64,000 nucleotides of DNA from an uncultured bacterium (GTDB taxonomy: Bacteria; Myxococcota_A; Bradymonadia; Bradymonadales; Bradymonadaceae): NCBI GenBank assembly GCA_937981985.1, contig CALJNB010000015.1:20566-84565 (forward strand), written 5' to 3'. Each line of letters starts with the position of its first letter. Position 1 is the stretch's first letter. The notes beneath the pieces are model-generated. The model worked only from the letters and a program-made list of their open reading frames with translations, searched no databases and was not told the origin of the DNA. This document shows positions 9,300 through 17,446 of the stretch, piece after piece. The translations under genes were made by a program, and so were the position numbers.

Positions 9300-9827
9300 A
9301 TGAACACTCCAAAATCTATACTTATATTGTCTGTGCTTATGCTTGTGGGGTGTTTAACCGATACCACTCGTGTGTACCGGTCCACCAATAATGGGACTAC
9401 AAATAATGGATCCAATAACGCGTCTCATACGAGTTCGACTGCGGCTTCCAATAATAATTCTAATCAAGGTGCAAATAATAGTTCTAATAATACATCGACG
9501 GCGACCTCAACCGGAACCACTCAGGGGCCCACGATTGTCTGTACCGAGGATAAAGACTGCAATGGGACGACTTGCTTAATCGATGCTGCGGACGCGACGA
9601 AAAATATATGCGGTGAATGCAGAACCTCATCAGAGTGTTCTGGCTTGAACGCGTCAAAATGTGACGCGGATAATCTTTGTATCGCGTGTGTGGAGGATTT
9701 GGATTGCGCGCATCTGAAGGGTACCCCTGGATGTGATAATGGACAGTGTCATGAATGTACGAAAGAAGAACATTGTGATGGGTATGCGTGTAATCTTGCT
9801 GATCATGTTTGCACGGATCAATTTTAG
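9300..9827 (+). CDS. Cys-rich lipoprotein, truncated relative to its paralogue
   Basis: The 175-residue protein has a lipoprotein signal with lipobox LVGCL, an Asn/Thr/Ser-rich linker of about 55 residues, and a Cys-rich domain with about 17 cysteines, of the kind CTEDKDCNGTTCL repeated as short knots. The first 170 residues align with the protein at 10004 (shared CLTDTTRV after the lipobox and shared CTK-x-x-HCDG near the end), but this copy stops at TDQF where the paralogue continues for about 130 residues. The sequence directly after its stop is the tail of a different gene family, so this copy was truncated by a deletion. The start has AGGGAAT upstream. Such proteins are likely surface ligands; no enzyme motif is visible. 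Confidence 0.8.
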   Translation: MNTPKSILILSVLMLVGCLTDTTRVYRSTNNGTTNNGSNNASHTSSTAASNNNSNQGANNSSNNTSTATSTGTTQGPTIVCTEDKDCNGTTCLIDAADATKNICGECRTSSECSGLNASKCDADNLCIACVEDLDCAHLKGTPGCDNGQCHECTKEEHCDGYACNLADHVCTDQF

Positions 9828-9898
9828 GTAATGGAATTGGGGTCTGGATGTACAAGGATGAAGTGCTGCACAATATTTGGTCAAACCGTTTTGATTAA
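9828..9898 (+). pseudogene. Remnant 3' end of a second propeller-repeat lipoprotein gene
   Basis: Directly after the TAG at 9825-9827 an open stretch reads GNGIGVWM and ends NIWSNRFD followed by TAA at 9896-9898. The gene at 7490 has the same signature in its last repeat and ends NVWSNHFD. No start codon or upstream part remains. It is best read as the last 23 codons of a duplicated copy of the 7490 gene, whose body was lost together with the 3' part of the first Cys-rich lipoprotein gene. The match is short but ends at the stop codon in the right frame and sits in the expected place before the paralogous lipoprotein gene. Confidence 0.7.
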
Positions 9899-10003
9899 CA
9901 CGATGTCGCCATGGTCGTAGCTTTCAATTTTAGTTTAGGTTGAATATTATTTAGGTCCTTGATAATTGCTGACTCCGAATTTGATCCATCCTTAGGAGGA
10001 AAT

Positions 10004-10912
10004 ATGAAAAATCTAAAGTCGATGTTTATTGTACTTGTCCTTATTTTAGCAGGGTGTTTGACCGACACCACTCGTGTTAATCGTGCCACAAATAATTCAA
10101 CAACGACTACTGGATCAAATAACGCATCAAATAATAATTCTAATAATGGATCAACTGCGCTGACTACTTCGGGAAGTACCCAGGTGCCAACGATTGTCTG
10201 CAAGGGCGATGGGGATTGTAATGGATCAACCTGCTTGATGGATTTGACCGATGCGACAAGAAATCGATGTGGTGAATGTCTTACTTCAGCGCAATGTCCA
10301 ATGCTTAACGCCTCAAAATGCGACGCCGATAATCTTTGTGTTTCGTGTGGTGGTGATTCAGATTGTGCTCATCTTACGGATACACCGGGTTGTGATGCCG
10401 GGATTTGTCGAGAATGTACAAAAGATGATCACTGCGATGGGACCGCGTGTGATCTTTCTACCAATACGTGTTCTGACCAGGTTTTGGGAGAAGGGGATCA
10501 ATGCGAACCTTGCCTTTCTGATGCCGTATGTAAACCTGGATCACATTGTATTGTTTTGAGTTATAAGGGGCAGAGAAACGGTCAATTTTGTCTCATCGAG
10601 AAAAAGAGCGCACCTAATGAAAGATGCCCGAGTCGGGAGTTCAGCCAATCGATAAGTCGAGTGAGTGTGAGCGGTCATCCGGCTTCGGTACACTGTGGAA
10701 TTAACGAGTCGATTACGACCTGCAGCGCAATTCGATCAACCGGCAATCGAGAATGCTATACTCAAGACAACATCTATCTTTGCATCGCTGACGAAGAGGG
10801 AGGTCGATGTCATAAAAGTACTATTAATCCTTGGACATGTTCTTTTGCTTGCGATAGCGAACACCAATGTTGGAGCGGATACAAATGTCTGGATGGTGTT
10901 TGTGGTTTATAA
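10004..10912 (+). CDS. Cys-rich lipoprotein, full-length paralogue
   Basis: Start chosen at 10004, just after AGGAGG, giving a lipoprotein signal with lipobox LAGCL and 302 residues; an upstream in-frame ATT/ATG-like start at 9959 would add non-signal residues. An Asn/Thr/Ser linker (about residues 25-60) leads into Cys-rich knots matching the protein at 9300. A further domain from about residue 170 (GEGDQCEPC, then CKPGSHC) contains roughly 14 more cysteines and ends with W-x-CSFACDSEHQCW-like spacing. Cysteine pairing implies an extracytoplasmic, disulfide-bonded protein. It is 75 bases upstream of the OB-fold lipoprotein gene and may share a transcript that ends at the terminator at 12039. 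Confidence 0.85.
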   Translation: MKNLKSMFIVLVLILAGCLTDTTRVNRATNNSTTTTGSNNASNNNSNNGSTALTTSGSTQVPTIVCKGDGDCNGSTCLMDLTDATRNRCGECLTSAQCPMLNASKCDADNLCVSCGGDSDCAHLTDTPGCDAGICRECTKDDHCDGTACDLSTNTCSDQVLGEGDQCEPCLSDAVCKPGSHCIVLSYKGQRNGQFCLIEKKSAPNERCPSREFSQSISRVSVSGHPASVHCGINESITTCSAIRSTGNRECYTQDNIYLCIADEEGGRCHKSTINPWTCSFACDSEHQCWSGYKCLDGVCGL

Positions 10913-10987
10913 ACTAATAGATTTGAATCGCGTTTCATTTCGTGTTAACCATCCCGCGTTTACTAACACTCAATGTGAGATTATTTC

Positions 10988-12016
10988 ATGAATAAGCGTA
11001 TTTTATCAGTTCTTTTTATTGGTTTACTTTCTCTTGGATGTGGCGAAGACGATCCAACAAAAGATAATAATGGATCAGACAATAACACTAAAACGACAAA
11101 TAATGATGGGAAGACAACGAATAATGATAAGTCTACCAACAATAAAATGACCGTTGCGAATAACGACAAGAAAACCAACAACGGAACCGCAACGAATAAT
11201 AAAACTACCACTCCTGTTCAAGAATGTGGTGTTACGATTGATTATTACGGACAGATCGCAAGTACCAATGGTATTGGCGGCGGCGTCCCAGCGGAAGAAG
11301 CACTGACAGATGATGCCGGTTTGGATGAACTTTATAATTTTCTCAACGCCCCTGATTTATCGAAAGCAACCGTAACCGATACACTTCAAGATGCGAATGA
11401 CGCAACCTCGATAGTCGGTAATACCTATACCTTTAACGAGCCAATTCAGATTACTCAGGCTGTCGTGATTGCGGGGTGGAACGCCCAGAACAGAGTCTTT
11501 TGGTTAGAGGATCAGAAACACGCGATTCCTGTAAGACTCCCAGACAAGCATACTCAATTTACCGTCCAACTTAAGGTCGGCGATGCTGTCACTTTTAAAG
11601 TCAATCAATTAGCAACGTTTAATGGTACGCCACAGATCGCTGAGGTTAGTGAGCTCACCGTAGATTCGAGCGGGAATAAGATTTCTGTAGTTGAAAGAAC
11701 GGGTATGGAGTTATCAGAAGCGGATTTATATAAGACGGTTCGCGTTCAAGGTATCATCGAAGAAGGTACCGGCCCATGTGGTGGTAGTTATGTTTGTTTC
11801 AATATGAAGCATGGAGACAAAACGGTAGTATACCGGTCACAATCAACGTTTGATGAAATAGGCGATTGCATTACATTCACTGGACCGCTTGGACTGTTTC
11901 CAGGTCAATACAAGCGGGGCGAAGACGGGAATTTGGAAGTGCAAGCGTTTGATTTAGCAGACCTTCAATTAAGCGGTGACAATTTTGATTGGGCTCGTGG
12001 CCCTTTCAAAGACTAA
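10988..12016 (+). CDS. OB-fold lipoprotein with Asn/Thr-rich linker
   Basis: Lipoprotein signal with lipobox SLGCG, then about 50 residues of Asn/Thr/Lys linker (TTNNDGKTTNN-like), then a globular region from about residue 85. Two consecutive OB-like units can be traced: one around VFWLEDQKHAIPVRLP and VGDAVTFKVNQLATFNG, and a second beginning with LYKTVRVQGIIEE. The same succession (short QD/ED strand, V-G-D/Y-G-D turn, then D-x-x-x-T/N-x-R-V/L-x-G) is seen in the lipoprotein at 12250, so the two are paralogues. Related OB-folds occur in secreted nucleases of the YhcR/ExeM type and bind nucleic acids; that role is inferred here. A strong terminator follows. Confidence 0.75.
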   Translation: MNKRILSVLFIGLLSLGCGEDDPTKDNNGSDNNTKTTNNDGKTTNNDKSTNNKMTVANNDKKTNNGTATNNKTTTPVQECGVTIDYYGQIASTNGIGGGVPAEEALTDDAGLDELYNFLNAPDLSKATVTDTLQDANDATSIVGNTYTFNEPIQITQAVVIAGWNAQNRVFWLEDQKHAIPVRLPDKHTQFTVQLKVGDAVTFKVNQLATFNGTPQIAEVSELTVDSSGNKISVVERTGMELSEADLYKTVRVQGIIEEGTGPCGGSYVCFNMKHGDKTVVYRSQSTFDEIGDCITFTGPLGLFPGQYKRGEDGNLEVQAFDLADLQLSGDNFDWARGPFKD

Positions 12017-12038
12017 CTCGAAAAATACAAAACATGTT

Positions 12039-12066
12039 ATACCGGCAAATACGCCGGTATTTTTTG
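12039..12066 (+). terminator. Rho-independent terminator after the first OB-fold gene
   Basis: ATACCGGC and GCCGGTAT form a perfect 8-bp stem around a short A-rich loop (12039-12060) followed by a run of six T. It separates the 10988 gene from the six-gene cluster that starts at 12250. Confidence 0.9.
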
Positions 12067-12249
12067 GCTGTTTTTTTATTAAAAATTTTGAATTTGATCG
12101 CTTTTTAGACTTTGATTTCGATCGAATATCTATCCGATTCACACGTCCTTACCAGCTAACGCGCAACAACAGGGCGCTTTTGAGGATTTTTTCAAAAAAA
12201 ATACAGATCTACTTACATTCCGACACTTCTTTGTCTATACCCTCCGACC

Positions 12250-13164
12250 ATGAAAGATATATGCCTTCTCATGATACTCGCGTTCACTTTCTCCTGCGGC
12301 GAAGCCGAATTAGGACTGGACAAAACCCAAGTCATTGACCGCTTCGGTTCCGTAGACACCGTGCCTGTTGTCGAGGAAGTCGACTACACTGATAAGGCTT
12401 ACACCTTTACCGGTCCCGACTCGATAGCCTCTCTATATCCCTTCTTTACCGACGATTTTGTTTGGTACGGATTTGATAAAGACGCCCAATATCCTATCAC
12501 AAGTACCGGCGGTGCCTGTGATAATCGAGGGAATGAAGTCACGACTTTGGCAGAACTTCCTAAAACGATCGAAGGTATTGTGACCTTGCATCCGCGCTAC
12601 TTTCAGAAAGTGAGTTTTTGCGGACAGGACGAACGTTTTTACGGTAGCTACTTCATACAAGATTCGACACGCGGCATTTTAGTTCTTAAGGACTCTCGAG
12701 TTTCCGATTTCACCTACGGAGACAAAGTGAAACTTCGTGTGCGTGGACTTGTGAAGTTTTTTGATACGTACGCGGTCATCGTCTCTGACAACGAAGAAGT
12801 ATTAGAACGTAAAAACCCGGTTTACTTTAAAGAAATCCCGTTTCGCGATTTAACCGATGCCGATATCGGCGAGAATCTTCGTTTGACCGGACGGGTGGCA
12901 GGTCTGCCAACCAATACTAACTTCAATGAACTTTGTTTGGTCGCCCAGGATGCAGCCGATGATTCGGCCTGCGACTATTGTGATAGCGGTGAGGGCGCTT
13001 GCCCCGGGCGAGTTTTGGTTTCATTGGATCGAGAAATTGGTCAGCGTCAAACAGACTTCTTCAAGATCGGCGATGTGATGCAAATCACAGGGCCTTCAGT
13101 AAATAGTTTCGGAAACAAACTTCTAGTGGCACGTATGGGCCAAATAAAAATTATAAAAGAGTAA
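12250..13164 (+). CDS. OB-fold lipoprotein, first gene of the surface nuclease-like cluster
   Basis: A very short lipoprotein signal ends in lipobox TFSCG at residue 16. The 304-residue protein then carries two OB-like units, about residues 105-200 (YGSYFIQDSTRGILVLKD, YGDKVKLRVRGLV) and 210-300 (IGENLRLTGRV ... IGDVMQITGP). A CDYCDSGEGACPG insertion adds four clustered cysteines, a possible metal knuckle. It is paralogous to the 10988 lipoprotein. The stop is four bases before the barrel gene at 13169, so the two are almost surely co-transcribed. OB-folds of this kind usually bind single-stranded nucleic acid or oligosaccharide; DNA binding is favoured because of the PLD and lamin-tail genes downstream. 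Confidence 0.75.
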   Translation: MKDICLLMILAFTFSCGEAELGLDKTQVIDRFGSVDTVPVVEEVDYTDKAYTFTGPDSIASLYPFFTDDFVWYGFDKDAQYPITSTGGACDNRGNEVTTLAELPKTIEGIVTLHPRYFQKVSFCGQDERFYGSYFIQDSTRGILVLKDSRVSDFTYGDKVKLRVRGLVKFFDTYAVIVSDNEEVLERKNPVYFKEIPFRDLTDADIGENLRLTGRVAGLPTNTNFNELCLVAQDAADDSACDYCDSGEGACPGRVLVSLDREIGQRQTDFFKIGDVMQITGPSVNSFGNKLLVARMGQIKIIKE

Positions 13165-13168
13165 TATA

Positions 13169-15424
13169 ATGCAAATTTTGAAAAATCCCCTAATTTATTT
13201 TTGTGCCGCAATCATCATGTGTTTGTCTAATCTTGCGAATGCGCAAGAGATGAAATGTATGGCGATGCCGGTATGTCCATCCGGAACCACTACCGTCACA
13301 AGCTGTGAAGGAAAAAACAATTGTAAGCCCAATACGATGTGTGGGACGACTATTTACTGTGAAGCTAGTAAGGATGCTGCGACTTCAGCGTGTGAAGGAA
13401 TTGCAACATGTAGTAGCGGGACAACCAAAGTCGAAAGCTGTGAAGGCAAAACCAATTGTACCGAAACCAAGTTATGCGGAACGGTTGCCTATTGCCAAGT
13501 GAACGCGCCAGGTACGCCCGCGGTAAAAGTTAAGCCTTCAGTGAGTCCGGAAACAAAGCCGGGTCACGGTCATAAAAGCCACAAAGCGCCGAAAGGACAT
13601 GAAGGGCACCAAAACGGACACGAGCACGATGGGCATGGCTGTCACGAAGGTTACGAATGCACTACCGATAAGTGCCGTCGACACGCTGAGCACGCTGGAG
13701 ATGAAAAATCTCATCGCGATGGAAAATGCAAAAAAGACGGCAAGTGTAAAAAAGGTGATAAATGCAAAAAAGATGGCAAGTGTAAAAAAGGCGACAAGTG
13801 CAAAAAAGACGGCAAGTGTAAAAAAGGCGACAAGTGCAAAAAAGGCGATAAGTGCAAGAAAGGCGGTAAGTGCGATAAGGGCCGCAAAGGTCACAAAAAG
13901 CATTATGGCCATCATTCTGATAAGCACGTTATGGGAGCTGCAGAAACGCCTAGATTTCAATGGAACGTTTATCTTAAAAACGAAATTTATACCGCCAACA
14001 ACCGCGATTTTGTAGAAGTAAACAACGATACCTTCATCGATACTTTTGATACTGATGATCGTTTCACAATCGGAAAGAGTTCCATTTCTTTGGACGCAAC
14101 CTATCATATCAGTGACGATCTTAAGTTGAATGTCCAGCCTACCTATAGAGAAGTGTGGGGTGGTTCTGGATCAGGGGTGTTCCTTCGTAAGATGAATGTA
14201 GATTGGACAGCGTTCGAAAATGATAGCGTTAGGCTATCAACAAAAATTGGTCCTCAGCCTTTTTCAATTGGCGGCGCGGATAAAGATTTTTTCTTCTCCG
14301 ATCTTGCAACCGGTGCAACGCTTACCGCTGACATGGGTAAGTTTGGACGCCTACGTGTTTTAGCTTTAGATATCTCCGCATTGGCTGATCCTAGAAAATC
14401 ATCTTATTCTTCTTTCAAGACCGTAAGCGATAGCCGCGGTGGTGGTACCGCGAAGAATTTTGATGGCGATACTTTTACTTACAGAACAGGCGCGGTTTAT
14501 GAACTTACCGAACTTGTAAAGGGACTTGAGGTTCGTGCTTTTGGCTTCTTCGCCGACATCGGAACAGGCAACGCGCCCCATAGTGGTTCTGACCGTTCTT
14601 TCCACGGTTCACACGCTAACTTTTCCGATAACGATTTTAACTGGATCGCAGGTGTGCGTGCCGGATACCATTTGGAAGGCGAAAAACTCAAACTTCACGT
14701 TTTCGGCGAGTTCGCACGGTCGGGTGGTATAGATCGCCAAGCGATTCAGATTGGTGTTCGTGATGTGAGTGCAACCGGTAATGCTTTTGGTGGCGGTGTT
14801 AAAACCAAACTTGATTTGGGTTTCGTAAAACCACGCGTTAACGCACGTTTCTTTTTGGCCGATGGTGCAAGTCACACAAGTGCTGAGGGGCTGGCCTTTA
14901 ATTATGGATTCGTCGGATTTAACGGTGACCAAATTGGTGGACATACCGTTGGGAAAGGATCGGGTTGGCGACCTTCAGCAGTCCTAAGCAGCGAAGGCTT
15001 GACTTATAACCCTAATGATTTTGACCGTCAGTCTGGAACGATGATGGTTAATGCCTCAATCGGCGCAACCGTCATGGAACGTATCACGGTTGATGCAGGA
15101 TTTTGGTTCTATAAAGATACGAGCTCTACTGGACTTAGCGATTTTGATAATCTGTCAAAAATCGCAGAAGAACTTCCTTTTGGTTATACCGAAGCCGATC
15201 TTGAAGGTCAGGAACGTTTCGGGAAAGTTCTCGGAATGGAGTTAGAAGGTAAACTGGGTTACATCGCTAAAGAAGACGTACTTAATATCTTCGTTGGCGG
15301 CGGTATCTTCTTGCCAGGTGAGTTCTACAAAATCAAGCTCGATAGAACTTCAGGAAACGCGCTTGGTTCTGAAAATCCTGTTTCTTTCTGGGCTTTAAGC
15401 GGCGGCGCGACACTTAAGTTTTAA
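13169..15424 (+). CDS. Outer-membrane barrel with Cys-rich, His-rich and Lys-Cys repeat N-terminal arm
   Basis: After a Sec signal (cleavage near LANAQ) come two Cys-rich units of about 40 residues with matching wording (TSCEGKNNC and ESCEGKTNC). Residues about 128-175 are His-rich (GHGHKSHK, GHEHDGHGCHEG). Nine hexapeptides of form [G/D]KCKK[G/D] follow at residues 185-238. From about residue 255 the protein alternates strands and turns typical of a porin-like barrel and ends in a terminal Phe (TLKF), the usual outer-membrane assembly signal. The arm is strongly basic and thiol-rich: it could bind metal ions, or DNA through its lysines. Gaps to both neighbours are four and one bases. I know no described protein with this combination. 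Confidence 0.85.
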   Translation: MQILKNPLIYFCAAIIMCLSNLANAQEMKCMAMPVCPSGTTTVTSCEGKNNCKPNTMCGTTIYCEASKDAATSACEGIATCSSGTTKVESCEGKTNCTETKLCGTVAYCQVNAPGTPAVKVKPSVSPETKPGHGHKSHKAPKGHEGHQNGHEHDGHGCHEGYECTTDKCRRHAEHAGDEKSHRDGKCKKDGKCKKGDKCKKDGKCKKGDKCKKDGKCKKGDKCKKGDKCKKGGKCDKGRKGHKKHYGHHSDKHVMGAAETPRFQWNVYLKNEIYTANNRDFVEVNNDTFIDTFDTDDRFTIGKSSISLDATYHISDDLKLNVQPTYREVWGGSGSGVFLRKMNVDWTAFENDSVRLSTKIGPQPFSIGGADKDFFFSDLATGATLTADMGKFGRLRVLALDISALADPRKSSYSSFKTVSDSRGGGTAKNFDGDTFTYRTGAVYELTELVKGLEVRAFGFFADIGTGNAPHSGSDRSFHGSHANFSDNDFNWIAGVRAGYHLEGEKLKLHVFGEFARSGGIDRQAIQIGVRDVSATGNAFGGGVKTKLDLGFVKPRVNARFFLADGASHTSAEGLAFNYGFVGFNGDQIGGHTVGKGSGWRPSAVLSSEGLTYNPNDFDRQSGTMMVNASIGATVMERITVDAGFWFYKDTSSTGLSDFDNLSKIAEELPFGYTEADLEGQERFGKVLGMELEGKLGYIAKEDVLNIFVGGGIFLPGEFYKIKLDRTSGNALGSENPVSFWALSGGATLKF
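13721..13882 (+). repeat. Nine 18-bp in-frame tandem repeats encoding Lys-Cys hexapeptides
   Basis: Nine consecutive 18-base units encode [G/D]KCKK[G/D]. In the first six units Gly-first and Asp-first versions largely alternate, giving a 36-base higher-order period. Third positions vary between units (AAA/AAG, TGC/TGT), so the peptide is under selection rather than being a fresh slippage product. Copy number may vary between strains. Confidence 0.9.
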
Positions 15425-15425
15425 T

Positions 15426-16145
15426 ATGAAAATTACTTTTAAAAATATTTCGATTCCGCTTTTCGCCGTGCTTGCCATAGCAGCGTGTGAAGATCCGGGT
15501 GTTCCAGAAATTATTCCTTTTTATCGTCCTGTTTCGGCAAGCGGCGAAGGCGCCTCTCAAGGTGATCGCGGTAATCTCCAAATTAGCGAAATTAACTACG
15601 GCGGTTCTGTAAACGATGAGGGGGTCTATGACCCCGATGATATTTTCATCGAGCTTTGGAATAAGCATCCTCACGAACTCAATGTCTCCGGTTGGCGTAT
15701 TACCGTTGATGGGGATTTTAATGCGAGTTATCGCTTTCCAAATGTGGATAGAGCAATTCCGATTAATGGATATTTCGTCATTGCTGCGAAATCCGACGGC
15801 GCATTTGCAGATATCGCCGATGCATTTATCCCAGATTTGCGTCTGGGTAAGAAGAAAGTCCGTGTCGAAATTCGTGACATCGATAAGGTGTTAATCGAGG
15901 ACGGCGGATCAACAACCACGAGAACCTTCGCCGGCGGCTACGATGGTGTGACAGTACGTTCTATGGAACGTGTTTCACTTGTTTTTGGAAATCGCGGTTC
16001 TAACGGGGTCAATTGGCATGCTTATTCTGAAGACGTCGCCGAACCAACCGTGGCCGAGGGATACCGTAAATTCACTTTAGCAAGTCCAGGTGTTGCGAAT
16101 ACGAAAGATTATTCGGGCAACGCATCAAGTGGGAATTTCGAATGA
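15426..16145 (+). CDS. Lamin-tail-domain lipoprotein
   Basis: Signal with lipobox AIAAC at about residue 21. The mature 218 residues form one lamin-tail domain (LTD): the opening LQISEINYGG, the D-x-F-IELWN strand, NVSGWRITVDGD, then PINGYFVIAAK. It ends with VRSMERVSLVF and FTLASPGVANT, wording shared with the LTD of the PLD protein at 17443 (VRSMERI, SATPGEANSE), so the two domains are paralogous. LTDs in bacteria occur in secreted nucleases and other surface proteins and are thought to bind partners or substrate. The gene begins one base after the barrel stop and overlaps the next start by four bases. Confidence 0.88.
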   Translation: MKITFKNISIPLFAVLAIAACEDPGVPEIIPFYRPVSASGEGASQGDRGNLQISEINYGGSVNDEGVYDPDDIFIELWNKHPHELNVSGWRITVDGDFNASYRFPNVDRAIPINGYFVIAAKSDGAFADIADAFIPDLRLGKKKVRVEIRDIDKVLIEDGGSTTTRTFAGGYDGVTVRSMERVSLVFGNRGSNGVNWHAYSEDVAEPTVAEGYRKFTLASPGVANTKDYSGNASSGNFE

Positions 16146-17446
16146 TAAATAGATATCTAATTATTTCGTCACTCATTGCGGCCTCGTTTTTTGTGGGTTG
16201 TGATACGAGTGCTCCCGAGCCAGAATTTCTGACAAAGGTGGATCTTTTTCTTTCTCAAGCAGAAGAGATTCCGCTTAATCAATTGAAAAAAGATATTGCC
16301 GCATCGGATAAAATTCTTGGCGCCTTCAACGATATGGACGAAGTTGCTTTAGCCGATTTGTTGATCGCTGCTCATAAACGGGGTGCTTGGGTTCGTATCG
16401 TAGGTGATGAAGATTCAAAAGATCAGGCCGGTTTTAAAAAACTAATTGAAGCCGATGTCCCGGTTATGTTTGGGGACGGCGCGTTAACTTATCTTCCTGA
16501 TCCAAATCTTGGTGGAGTTTTAGAAGATTGTGGCATTAAGAACGAGCACGTTGTTCGTTGTCCACTCAATCCTGCAGCTGATACACCTATTGCCGAAAAG
16601 CGCGTCATGGTTCGCCCCGGTTCATTGAACATCATGAGCCATAATTTTTTGCTTACCAACAACACAACGGTTTGGAATTTTTCGCGCGGAGCCTCATCAG
16701 CGGTTGATGGACCGATGGTCGGTTATCGTATTGAGTCTGAAAGAATGTATGAAGTTTTTGAACGTGAGCAGCGTCAACTCTTCGGTGGTTCTTTTGCGAC
16801 TGAACTAGATGTTTATAACGGGCCGACAAAATCATCTCAACAAAATAATCCTAGCTTCAATGCCGAGAGTTATCTTTCCGATGTCGGAGAGTTTAAGACG
16901 ATGTTCAATCCGCAAGAACGTCTTGTTAAAAAAGTTATCGATGAAGCGTACCGCGCCAAAGCGTCGGTTTGGATTGTGACCGATAATATGGTCGATGATG
17001 TGCTCGTTGATGCACTTCGTTATAAAGACCAATATTTTGATGTGAGAGTGATCACCAACGCCGCTTCACAATCTACCGGTGTTTTTGAGTCGAACGATGA
17101 GTTCGTTAAAACGGCACCTGATACGATTGGGTACTTACCTACAATTATCATCATTGATTCTCAGCTAGATCCTAACGGAGACAAACGCCCAAGACAGGTG
17201 ATGGTTCTATCTCATCCGCTTCATCGCGCGAGTCCGTTTAGGATACTCCCCCCACGAACTGCCGGTGGTGATGATCGCGCTGAGATCTATACGTCTGATT
17301 ATTTCATCGATGGAAATCTTTGGGGCATGAGCGAGTACAACACTCAAGTCGACATTGCATCGGATGAAAGCCCGGGCAAAATTAAAGAGATAGATCAGTT
17401 CGTAAGCTTTTTTGATGTCCTCTGGGAAAAGTCGAGTAAATTATGA
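16142..17446 (+). CDS. Degenerate phospholipase D-fold lipoprotein (pseudo-PLD)
   Basis: Lipobox VGCD at residues 18-21. The fold matches the PLD superfamily: SDKILGAFNDMDEVALADLL, then AHKRGAWVRIVGD corresponds to AHYRGVDVKVVGD in the next gene. Where active enzymes have H-x-K-x4-D the sequence reads MSHNFLLTNN, keeping the His but losing the Lys and Asp; the second motif region near VLSHPLHRASP and DGNLWGMSEYNTQ is also altered. It is therefore probably not catalytic and may be a structural or regulatory partner of the active PLD protein encoded directly downstream with a four-base overlap. Asp at +2 of the lipidated Cys would favour inner-membrane retention by the E. coli rule, which may not hold here. 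Confidence 0.8.
   Translation: MINRYLIISSLIAASFFVGCDTSAPEPEFLTKVDLFLSQAEEIPLNQLKKDIAASDKILGAFNDMDEVALADLLIAAHKRGAWVRIVGDEDSKDQAGFKKLIEADVPVMFGDGALTYLPDPNLGGVLEDCGIKNEHVVRCPLNPAADTPIAEKRVMVRPGSLNIMSHNFLLTNNTTVWNFSRGASSAVDGPMVGYRIESERMYEVFEREQRQLFGGSFATELDVYNGPTKSSQQNNPSFNAESYLSDVGEFKTMFNPQERLVKKVIDEAYRAKASVWIVTDNMVDDVLVDALRYKDQYFDVRVITNAASQSTGVFESNDEFVKTAPDTIGYLPTIIIIDSQLDPNGDKRPRQVMVLSHPLHRASPFRILPPRTAGGDDRAEIYTSDYFIDGNLWGMSEYNTQVDIASDESPGKIKEIDQFVSFFDVLWEKSSKL

Noticed and set aside
10004-10912. Conotoxin-like or toxin function for the Cys-rich lipoproteins
   Set aside because: Cysteine spacing is of general disulfide-knot type, long lipid-anchored linker is present and no toxin or immunity neighbour is visible.
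13721-13882. Possible CRISPR-like short repeats
   Set aside because: The 18-base units are contiguous, in frame with a protein and have no spacers.
13538-14107. Long reverse-strand frame opposite the Lys-Cys repeat of the barrel gene
   Set aside because: Its hydrophobic repeats are the antisense reading of Lys/Cys codons; no ribosome site and no family match.
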